Of a stretch of 64,000 nt of DNA, positions 1 to 6,311 are shown piece after piece. Positions within the stretch are counted from its first letter, which is position 1, and each line of letters opens with the position of its first letter. The stretch is from Roseobacter sp. GAI101 (GTDB lineage Bacteria > Pseudomonadota > Alphaproteobacteria > Rhodobacterales > Rhodobacteraceae). The notes under the pieces were generated by a model, which had not been told where the DNA came from, did no database searches, and saw nothing but the letters and a program-made list of their open reading frames with translations. The stretch is taken from the NCBI RefSeq assembly GCF_000156335.1, contig NZ_DS999216.1, positions 41,737-105,736 on the forward strand, in the 5' to 3' direction. The position numbers were made by a program, and so were the translations under genes.

Positions 1-361
1 TGATAAGCGCACGCCGGACACCGCATACTTCACCCAAGCAGAAATACGAAAAGCGGCATGAACATAAACCAGATGCATCTTAGCAGAGCCGCAAAACTGT
101 CCTAAAAAGCAGGACCACTTCAATCCTCACCCGGGAACGCCGCGCGCTGAACAAACTCGATGAAATTCGCGGAAACAGATAAGAAGTGTCAGAATCGGAA
201 CACTAGCCGTAAGCTCACCCCGTTTAGGCGATAATTTCAAAAGGCAATTTAAAGACCTTTAGGCGCGTCATCGGGATTGAAATTTCTTTCAAAAATTGTT
301 GGCTGGACCAGAAGTATTAAACAACTTGTCGATGCCGTTCTCATCCCCACTGTTCACGCGG
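1..361. other. non-coding left edge
   Basis: No convincing reading frame is present. The only open stretch nearby (435-623, minus strand) has no ribosome binding site and no recognisable protein character. I see no RNA gene here. The sequence becomes AT-rich towards the repeat cluster that begins at 362. Confidence 0.4.
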
Positions 362-440
362 AAAATGGTTACTTAATTAGGGTTTTTTATTACTTTTGAC
401 TTTAACAAAATGGTTACCCCTTTTCGGAATTTGGTTACTT
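362..440. repeat. iteron-like GTTAC direct repeats
   Basis: An AT-rich tract carries the core GTTAC/ATTAC in the same orientation at about 368, 389, 413 and 434, so the spacing is 21, 24 and 21 bases, close to two helical turns. Two copies sit in the longer word AAAATGGTTAC (362-372 and 407-417), a third is ATTTGGTTACTT (429-440), and a weaker AAAATGGTTTC follows at 470-480. An opposed copy (GGAGTAAC) lies just after 440. Regularly phased repeats like this are typical of regulator or replication-initiator binding. No initiator gene lies next to it, so a control region for the methyltransferase at 686 is the other option. Confidence 0.35.
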
Positions 441-685
441 TTGTACGGAGTAACGGAGAGAGCTGACGAAAAATGGTTTCCAGCTCAGACTGAAATTCGG
501 TCCGATAACCAGACCTTTCGAAAACCACCGAAAATACGGATCTTTGCCGAGTAACCTGACTGGCCGTTCTGAGATCGCCCGAATGGTTAACGTATTCTTA
601 CAAGCAAGCCCCCCAAGCCTCAACGAAAACTGAGCTTAACCACCGGGGGATATTCTGTGTCCAGATTAAATTAAGGACACTCGAC

Positions 686-2413
686 ATGAAAAACTTTGAT
701 CCCTCTAACGCAAATTCTGAACAAATCATCTCTCATTCCAACTATGAAGGCAAAGCAGTTTTCCTCAGAAAACTAATCGTGAAAATGTCGACCGCTACCC
801 ACGAGCCGAGCCGACCGCTAGCGCAGACTCTAGCTACACATGCCGTCAAAAATAGATGGGCCGTATTGACGAGAGACCGTCATCACAGCCCACCTCTGCG
901 GTGCCCTCCCGGAGTGGTGTGCCCAAACGTCCTATCCGCAAATCTGAGCGATCTTGCCGCGCAGTTCGGCGAAGTCATCGCCAACTGCAACGCTCAGTTT
1001 GCTGCCTATGAGGTCGGCATGCTTTACACCTCTCTTTTACCCAAGTCCGCGAAATCACTAAATGGGATTTTTTATTCTCCGCCTGCGATCTCGGGCATGC
1101 TTTTGGCCTTGGCTAACGATGCAAAAGCAGATTGGACCCGTCATCTTTTCCTTGAACCAAGCTGTGGTGGTGGCGTCATACTCACTGCGATTGCAGAACG
1201 GATGATTGACGCTATCAAAAGACAGCCCAGCTCCGAGATTCTAGCCCACCTATCAAAAAATCTCGTTGGATATGAAATCGATCCCTTCGGCGCTTGGCTC
1301 GCTCAAGTTTCAATTGATTTTTTGGCGCTGCCGTTTTGCACAGATGAAGATAGCAGGTTTCCCGTCATTGTTCGCTGCACTGATACGTTGGCCGTCAACG
1401 ACAACGAACAGTTTGACTTCGTGATCGGTAATCCTCCTTTCGGCAGGACCAAGCTTACAGACGAACAAAGACGACATTTTGAACGCAGTACCTTCGGACA
1501 TGCCAACCTTTATGCGCTCTTCTGGGACCAGGCACTTCGCCTCGTTCGCCTGGGAGGAACTATCGTATTTGTTACACCGACAAGTTTTCTCTCTGGACGG
1601 TATTCGAGCAAACTCCGCAATCTGCTGTCTGAACATACGGAACCAAAACGCCTGCAATTTTTTCGATCCAGAAGTAGCCTTTTTGAAGGTGTCAGACAGG
1701 AAATGGTAATTTCCAGCGTTACTCGCATTGAACCTCGCTCACTGATTACTGTCGAAGAAATATCCGATGGCGCACATGGTGAACTGGAAATCTACCAACT
1801 CGGGCAGCATCAAATTACAAGGGTACCAGGTTCACCGTGGCTGCTCCCACGATCCCAGGCAGAAGCAGGCATGGAAAACATTCTGAACGGGTTTGAGTGC
1901 CGGTTGGCTGACTTGGGTTACTCCGTTTCAACCGGCCCTCTTATCTGGAACAGGCATAAGGAAAGGCTCAGATCCAATAAAACTGGAACGAGTGTTCCAC
2001 TGATCTGGTCAGAGGCCATTCGGCCGTTGGGGGTCTTTCAATGGCGCGCGTCGCGGCACCAAGGAAAAATCTGGTTTGAAACTGCAAACGGATCCGAACA
2101 TCTACTATGTAAAGAGCCGTGCATTTTAGTCCAACGGGCAACCACAAAGGAACAGCCTAGGCGGCTCGTAGCGGCCCTACTCCCAAAAACCTTTCTTGAT
2201 GAACACGTCTCAGTTGTTGTCGAAAATCACATCAACATCATCCGACCCATTCAAAACAAGCCTCAAGTCAACTTAGCAGTTTTGGCCAGCTATCTGAACA
2301 GCGAGACAGCCGACAATGTACTGCGATGCATAGCAGGTAGCACGTCAGTCTCAGCTTCCGATCTACTTACGATGCCCCTGCCCTGCCCAGGAAAAATCGC
2401 ATGCTATCTGTAG
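686..2413 (+). CDS. N6-adenine DNA methyltransferase (type II-like)
   Basis: Transfers a methyl group from S-adenosylmethionine to adenine in DNA. The AdoMet-binding motif I is EPSCGGG (residues 157-163), followed by GYEIDPFGAWLA. The catalytic motif IV is NPPF (249-252, in VIGNPPFGRTKL). The C-terminal half looks like a target-recognition region and ends with a DLLTMPLPCP segment of the kind seen at the end of M.PstI/BsuBI- and Eco57I-like enzymes. The start is supported by AAGGA at 673-677, eight bases before the ATG. The next frame begins 13 bases before this stop, so a coupled partner, normally an endonuclease, existed but is cut off by an IS remnant. The enzyme may now act alone. The activity class is secure; the recognition sequence and pairing are unknown. 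Confidence 0.85.
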   Translation: MKNFDPSNANSEQIISHSNYEGKAVFLRKLIVKMSTATHEPSRPLAQTLATHAVKNRWAVLTRDRHHSPPLRCPPGVVCPNVLSANLSDLAAQFGEVIANCNAQFAAYEVGMLYTSLLPKSAKSLNGIFYSPPAISGMLLALANDAKADWTRHLFLEPSCGGGVILTAIAERMIDAIKRQPSSEILAHLSKNLVGYEIDPFGAWLAQVSIDFLALPFCTDEDSRFPVIVRCTDTLAVNDNEQFDFVIGNPPFGRTKLTDEQRRHFERSTFGHANLYALFWDQALRLVRLGGTIVFVTPTSFLSGRYSSKLRNLLSEHTEPKRLQFFRSRSSLFEGVRQEMVISSVTRIEPRSLITVEEISDGAHGELEIYQLGQHQITRVPGSPWLLPRSQAEAGMENILNGFECRLADLGYSVSTGPLIWNRHKERLRSNKTGTSVPLIWSEAIRPLGVFQWRASRHQGKIWFETANGSEHLLCKEPCILVQRATTKEQPRRLVAALLPKTFLDEHVSVVVENHINIIRPIQNKPQVNLAVLASYLNSETADNVLRCIAGSTSVSASDLLTMPLPCPGKIACYL

Positions 2414-2605
2414 GTCTGAGTCGTAGCCCTGCCCCCGCAGCAACTAATCCAACAACAGGATCAGATATTGCTGTGAAGCTGGGCTTTTCCGTTGGCCAGA
2501 CTGGCTATTTTCTAAGTGTGGAAACGACTAATGCCGGCAAAAATTTTCAGGCTTTGATGAAGGTTTTGTTACCGGCCAACATTGTCAAAGGGCCTGGCTC
2601 GCGAA
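2401..2605 (+). pseudogene. 5' stub of gene coupled to the methyltransferase
   Basis: An ATG at 2401 overlaps the methyltransferase stop by 13 bases, a usual arrangement for translational coupling in restriction-modification operons. The frame runs about 68 codons (with segments such as SDIAVKLGFSVGQTGYFLSVETT) and then enters sequence belonging to an IS3-type orfA on the opposite strand, where it ends at 2625. I do not recognise the protein. By position it could be the start of the cognate restriction endonuclease, truncated by the insertion, but the sequence alone does not prove this. Confidence 0.3.
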
Positions 2606-2860
2606 TATCCGGGTTGCTCTTATAAGGACCCCCCGTTCTTCTCGGAGAATGCGATTTTCGCGCCGTAGCCTTTCGTTCTCTTTTTCCAGCCCTTGGTCTC
2701 GCTCTGGCTCCTTAGCCGAATCGCGCTGCGCCACTATCCATTTGCCCAGAGTGGACTTACCTATACCAAGATCGTCAGCTACTTGCTGGCGTGATCGACC
2801 GCTTGTCAGTGCAATCCGCACCGCTTCCTTCCTAAATTCATCGTTTTGTTGCCGGCCCAT
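2585..2860 (-). CDS. IS3-family transposase OrfA (solo)
   Basis: A small helix-turn-helix DNA-binding subunit of an IS3-family transposase. The start at 2860 gives MGRQQNDEFRKEAVRIA, preceded by GAGGG with good spacing; the open frame extends to 2917 but that extension is unlikely to be translated. The HTH (SRQQVADDLGIGKSTLGKWI) is followed by a leucine-zipper-like coiled coil (LEKENERLRRENRILREER). The C-terminus (RATRIFASQ) matches the usual OrfA end. The DDE-catalytic OrfB that should follow on the minus strand is absent, because the methyltransferase-coupled stub occupies that place. The element cannot move by itself. Confidence 0.75.
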   Translation of the reverse strand: MGRQQNDEFRKEAVRIALTSGRSRQQVADDLGIGKSTLGKWIVAQRDSAKEPERDQGLEKENERLRRENRILREERGVLIRATRIFASQAL

Positions 2861-2990
2861 GTGTTTTCCCTCTCTCGCTGCCCGTAAATCCGTCTTTTCG
2901 GCTGGATAACGCACCAAATTGTCGGAGATCTCCCCTTATGTTGTTCACATCAATCTGAACCACAGATGCCAAGGCGAACACCAAAAGGGA
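2590..2990 (-). mobile_element. IS3-family remnant (orfA end only)
   Basis: The element is inferred from orfA alone. Its inner boundary lies near 2605, where homology to OrfA stops and the truncated coupled gene begins. Its outer end lies somewhere in 2920-2990, upstream of orfA. The inverted repeat partner and orfB are lost, so the boundaries are approximate. Confidence 0.4.
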
Positions 2991-3000
2991 TCTCTTGAGA

Positions 3001-3366
3001 CTAATCACCTCGTATTTTTCGAATGTTAAAATTCGTAAGTATCACTTCGATCTCACCCGTCTCTTCCATATGTTCGAAACAAGATCTCAAAAGACTGAAG
3101 AGCCGCCCTTTTTGAATTCCGGCGTCTCGAAACAGCACGTTGAACCATTCCTGATCTTCTGGCAGCACTGTTAAGTGCAACTGCCCTTGATATCTTGATT
3201 TTCGACGACCATCACGCCTGTTTGTGTTTGAGCCGCTAGAATTCGGCGGAAAGCTATCCGTTTCAGGCGGACTGTCTGCCGGAGCGAGAGCCGCGATGAG
3301 TCCATCGCGAACACTCTCTTGAATAAGAACTGCCAGTTCTTTTTCTGAAAAACCATTCCTATCCAT
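3001..3366 (-). CDS. hypothetical protein, divergent from XRE regulator
   Basis: I do not recognise this protein. I chose the ATG at 3366 (MDRNGFSEKELAVLI), which gives 121 residues, because the upstream part of the open frame (to 3438) has poor protein character and its first ATG lies only five bases from the palindromic operator at 3443-3469. The N-terminal half holds an amphipathic helix (EKELAVLIQESVRDGLIAAL), the middle is basic and Ser/Asn/Arg-rich, and the C-terminal half (GQLHLTVLPEDQEWFNVLF) looks folded, with alternating helix and strand. It is transcribed away from the XRE gene at 3508, so both promoters would lie over the shared operator and the regulator probably controls it. It could be a stand-alone accessory gene or part of the restriction-modification locus. 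Confidence 0.45.
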   Translation of the reverse strand: MDRNGFSEKELAVLIQESVRDGLIAALAPADSPPETDSFPPNSSGSNTNRRDGRRKSRYQGQLHLTVLPEDQEWFNVLFRDAGIQKGRLFSLLRSCFEHMEETGEIEVILTNFNIRKIRGD

Positions 3367-3442
3367 ACATCTCGTTTTCCGTTTGCCGACCCTACAAGAG
3401 AGAACATTCATCCGCTTGAGACAAGTTGGACGAAGCATTCAT

Positions 3443-3469
3443 AGTATACTTCATTATTCACAGTATACT
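3443..3469. promoter_or_regulatory. duplicated AGTATACT operator
   Basis: Two perfect 8-bp palindromes AGTATACT (3443-3450 and 3462-3469), 19 bases apart and each followed by TCAT, form a 12-base direct repeat between the divergent genes at 3366 and 3508. This resembles the paired C-boxes that restriction-modification controller proteins bind, with the XRE gene just downstream. Binding is inferred. Confidence 0.55.
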
Positions 3470-3507
3470 TCATAGTCGCAACCTCTATTTGTCTGCTTTG
3501 TCAGCGG

Positions 3508-3780
3508 ATGGTCACTTCAGATTCAGATCCACTAATAAATGCGCTCGCAAAGGTACTTCGCAGACACCGCCACGCGGCCGGCTTGTCTCAAGAGGGCCTC
3601 GCGTTTAGAGCCGGCCGGAGCATGCGATATATTTCGCTCCTTGAAAGCTGCCGGCATCAACCAACGCTGGAAACACTAAAGAAGTTATGTGATGCACTTG
3701 AGATATCGCTGGGCAGCTTTGTGACCGAGATTGAAGCTGAAGCAAAACGAATCGAACGTCAGTCTCCCAAAAGCAGCTAA
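3508..3780 (+). CDS. XRE-family regulator, R-M controller (C) protein-like
   Basis: A 90-residue helix-turn-helix protein whose order is typical of C proteins: ALAKVLRRHRHAAGLSQ, EGLAFRAGRSMRYISLLE (recognition helix region), then LETLKKLCDALEISLGSF. C proteins dimerise on paired palindromes, autoregulate and time endonuclease expression. Here a duplicated palindrome ends 38 bases before the ATG. There is no good Shine-Dalgarno sequence before the ATG, which fits the leaderless or weakly translated mRNAs known for several C genes. No endonuclease follows; the methyltransferase is 1.1 kb upstream across an IS remnant, so the system looks broken. A regulator of the divergent gene at 3001-3366 only is the alternative. 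Confidence 0.65.
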   Translation: MVTSDSDPLINALAKVLRRHRHAAGLSQEGLAFRAGRSMRYISLLESCRHQPTLETLKKLCDALEISLGSFVTEIEAEAKRIERQSPKSS

Positions 3781-3923
3781 GGTCGGCAGTAAGACAACGC
3801 GCCATTTCACCCAAAGCTAAAATCAGCTTGACTGGAGCGCCAAGCCCTCATTTATTAGTTCTATGGCCAGCACATACACCGACAGAGCATTCCGAATATC
3901 CATCTGACTTTCAGACGGACAGT

Positions 3924-4013
3924 AGGAGTGCCAGGGGGCAACGGGCCTTATACACGCTTTTTAAGCAGTAGATGACTGCCGGCGCGCGGGTTCGACTCCC
4001 GCCACTCCTACCA
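3924..4013 (+). tRNA. tRNA-like element, non-canonical anticodon arm
   Basis: The 90-nt segment ends in CCA and carries a strong T arm (GCGGG TTCGACT CCCGC, 3986-4002) followed directly by CACTCCT, A and CCA. The 5' end AGGAGTG (3924-3930) pairs with the 3' acceptor strand over 7 bp, giving a 7/5 acceptor-T stack. GCAGT-AGATG-ACTGC (3965-3979) would be a long class-II-like variable arm. A D-stem AGGG/CCTT is possible but its loop is unusual. The part left for the anticodon arm (about 3948-3964) forms only a poor stem and has no clear U33-anticodon loop, so I cannot assign an amino acid. It may be a divergent class-II tRNA, a decayed tRNA, or a tRNA mimic. It ends 29 bases before the next start codon. 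Confidence 0.45.
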
Positions 4014-4042
4014 AGGAAATAGCAAATTTGTAGGAGAGCTAT

Positions 4043-5068
4043 GTGAAAAATCTTGAAACATTTAACTGGAATGATATCAGAACTTCTCTTGAAAGATCGC
4101 TTGGCAAAAAAGACATGCAGGGGTGGATTGAGGCCATTGATTTACGCATGCAAAAGATGCGCATTGAGCTTGGAGATTATGAATCCTTACCAAAAATTGC
4201 ACGAATCGAGCAGGAATCTGGGTTCTTGGGCATCTACACCAAAGGCGCTCAGAGCGCGCGCGCGAGACAAATGCTTGACGACATCGTCCGCGAGGTCGAA
4301 CGCAGCTGCGAAAGTTGCGGCAATGCAGCCCAAGCCCAAAAGATTGGCTCATATATCCGCACGCTTTGTTGTCATTGCTACAATCGCGTTTTGCGTGATC
4401 CACTCAAAGAGAATGACGGCTACGGTACCCGTCTCTATCTAGATATCGCTGAAAGCTATCCTGACCTTGTTTCGGACAACTGCACCTCATTGAGACCCGC
4501 TGTCGGCAGAGGATGGCTAAATAGCCTTGATCGATGTCTCCAGGAAATGGAGCGCGCTGTTTTTGAAGCAGACCTTCCGACAGGCACGGTTCAGGTTTCT
4601 GACGTCAAAGCAAAATATGGTCGAATTTCAGTCGGTTATCATAGACATCATGAGTGCGTAGATCTTGCTGAAGCTGGACTAGAGCTAGACACATCCAAAA
4701 CATGCGCAATTTGCGGCCATTTTGGCGACCGACGGCGGGGGAAAGGAGGGGCTTATCCAGCTTGTGATTACTGTTCGTCTCAAAAGTTTGATCTTTCGGG
4801 CGGCTCTACTGACGGGCGGGAAGCAAGATATAGCCATCCCGCATCACTAAACAATGTACCAGTGCCCACTGGCCCAGAGTTGATGACGTATCATCTAGGC
4901 CCGCTTGTTACGAAGATTGCCGCAGAATTCACTGATTGGCATCCGATTACGATCATCGATCAACTGCTCAGCCATGATCCGGCAGAAAAAGGACGCAATC
5001 TGGTCGATCTTGTTCGTGACAAGGATGAAGCGGCTCTCTACCGCGTCCTAGCCGCACTCAGAAGATGA
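4043..5068 (+). CDS. unknown protein with two CxxC pairs
   Basis: The start is a GTG at 4043 with GGAG at 4033-4036; the ATG at 4041 is out of frame. The 341-residue product is soluble. It has four cysteine pairs: CESC (89-92) with CCHC (109-112), and CAIC (221-224) with CDYC (241-244), so it probably binds two zinc ions in two separate knuckles. Between them is a helical segment. The C-terminus (LVDLVRDKDEAALYRVLAAL) is helical and charged. I do not recognise the family. It follows the tRNA-like element at 3924-4013 after only 29 bases, so the two may share a transcript, which raises a nucleic-acid-related role as an inference only. Confidence 0.6.
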   Translation: MKNLETFNWNDIRTSLERSLGKKDMQGWIEAIDLRMQKMRIELGDYESLPKIARIEQESGFLGIYTKGAQSARARQMLDDIVREVERSCESCGNAAQAQKIGSYIRTLCCHCYNRVLRDPLKENDGYGTRLYLDIAESYPDLVSDNCTSLRPAVGRGWLNSLDRCLQEMERAVFEADLPTGTVQVSDVKAKYGRISVGYHRHHECVDLAEAGLELDTSKTCAICGHFGDRRRGKGGAYPACDYCSSQKFDLSGGSTDGREARYSHPASLNNVPVPTGPELMTYHLGPLVTKIAAEFTDWHPITIIDQLLSHDPAEKGRNLVDLVRDKDEAALYRVLAALRR

Positions 5069-5499
5069 GGTGGTTTATTGTCGGGCAGAGTCTGGCAGCC
5101 GGGCCAAAACTGTCTGCCGCGCATCTTAATGCGGATCCTATTAGGACTAATGCGACACGTACCCTGCCAATCATGGATTCAGTCCATCAAGGGGAGCGGG
5201 AAGATCCCTGAGAACCAAAGGGAATGAAATGACTCGCGGGTTTTGTCACGTTGAGTCGCGCAATCGTCAAGTTGTGGTGCCGATGGTAGAGCCAGACAAG
5301 ATGAGCAATGATCTGGGGCGGAAAGCCGTGGCCCCTATAGCTGATTTTCTCTGTTTGTATCGACACCGCCTACTCCCAGATCAACAAACCAGCAACATCA
5401 GGCCCGTTAACGTGACAACGCCTTGTAGCGAACAGCTTCAGACGAAATCAGGCGGGTGACGACTGCACATCGACGACAGGCCAACGCAGTCTAGCTGTT
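5069..5499. other. gap between accessory edge and giant-protein operon
   Basis: About 430 bases without a supported gene. A 76-codon frame (5229-5459, plus strand) starts with an ATG preceded by AAAGGGAA, but the protein (segments such as VEPDKMSNDLGRKAV) matches nothing I recognise. It lies 3' to both flanking genes (convergent). I see no clear factor-independent terminator. Confidence 0.3.
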
Positions 5500-6300
5500 C
5501 TAGTCATCGATTTCGATCTTGCAATCGATACCCGCAACCAGCGCGCCCCCTAGGTTATCAAGCCTAAGACGAACGCCAAACGTATCGCTTGCGGCGTCAA
5601 AAACACGGTCGATTGCGATAACTTCGGCCTCATAGTGCCCGCCGATAGGGGCCGCCGGCTTGACCTTGGCCATTTGGCCCATTTTTACGGTGTTGAACAT
5701 ATCTGTAGGCAGGAAAACCTCAATATGCAGCGGGTCGATACGGGCAATCTGGATGATTGGGGCTTGGGCAAAAACGTATTCGCCGGGGCCAATCATGCGG
5801 GTGATCACAATGCCATCGACAGGCGCGTGGATATCACGACGCGCAAGCTGTGCCGCGACGCGCGTTTCGTCCAACGCGGCAAGGCGCTTTTCAAATTCGG
5901 CTTGGCGAAGTTCAAGGATAGCCTGCTCGTGTTGACTGACGGCTGAATCGACGACTGCTTGGGGGACCAGTTTCTTCGCACCAAGCTCTTTCGCGCGTTC
6001 TGCCTCGGACGCCAGCAAATCAATCCGGCTTTGAGCGATCTCAATCGGGGATGTATCGGTGGCCCGTGCCCGCGCATAATCAAGCGCCACCTGCTCGGCA
6101 CCGGATTCAAGCTTGGCAACCAATTGCCCTTGAGTGACAAGATCGCCGCGCTGCACGGATATGCTTTCGATGATCCCCGCCTCTGCGCTGCCAATTTCGA
6201 CCACTAGCGATGGATCCATCAGGCAATCGTATTCACGGGCAAAACCCGCGTTCGCGACCAACGCAAGGGCAATCGCCGAGGTGAGTGTATAGGATTTCAT
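5500..6300 (-). CDS. periplasmic HlyD/RND-type adaptor protein
   Basis: A periplasmic adaptor (membrane fusion protein) that would link an inner-membrane exporter to an outer-membrane channel. The start at 6300 is preferred: GGAGAAG stands three bases upstream and it gives a clean signal peptide (MKSYTLTSAIALALVANAGFA). An ATG at 6315 overlaps the upstream stop as ATGA and would add five residues. The two halves of a lipoyl/barrel-sandwich domain (AGIIESISVQRGDLVTQGQ and IHAPVDGIVITRMIGPGEY) flank a helical hairpin, and a beta-barrel domain follows. At about 266 residues it is shorter than typical HlyD. It is the last gene of the operon after the SecA-like gene. No TolC-like channel is present in the window. 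Confidence 0.8.
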   Translation of the reverse strand: MKSYTLTSAIALALVANAGFAREYDCLMDPSLVVEIGSAEAGIIESISVQRGDLVTQGQLVAKLESGAEQVALDYARARATDTSPIEIAQSRIDLLASEAERAKELGAKKLVPQAVVDSAVSQHEQAILELRQAEFEKRLAALDETRVAAQLARRDIHAPVDGIVITRMIGPGEYVFAQAPIIQIARIDPLHIEVFLPTDMFNTVKMGQMAKVKPAAPIGGHYEAEVIAIDRVFDAASDTFGVRLRLDNLGGALVAGIDCKIEIDD

Positions 6301-6311
6301 GGTCTTCTCCA

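Noticed and set aside
435..623. A 62-codon minus-strand frame upstream of the methyltransferase
   Set aside because: No RBS, low-complexity composition and overlap with the likely promoter region.
5229..5459. A 76-codon frame with a passable RBS
   Set aside because: No recognisable protein character; kept only as a remark in the gap entry.
5500..6300. Considered as the periplasmic adaptor of an RND drug pump
   Set aside because: No RND pump gene is present and the gene is coupled to the SecA-like gene of the giant-protein operon.
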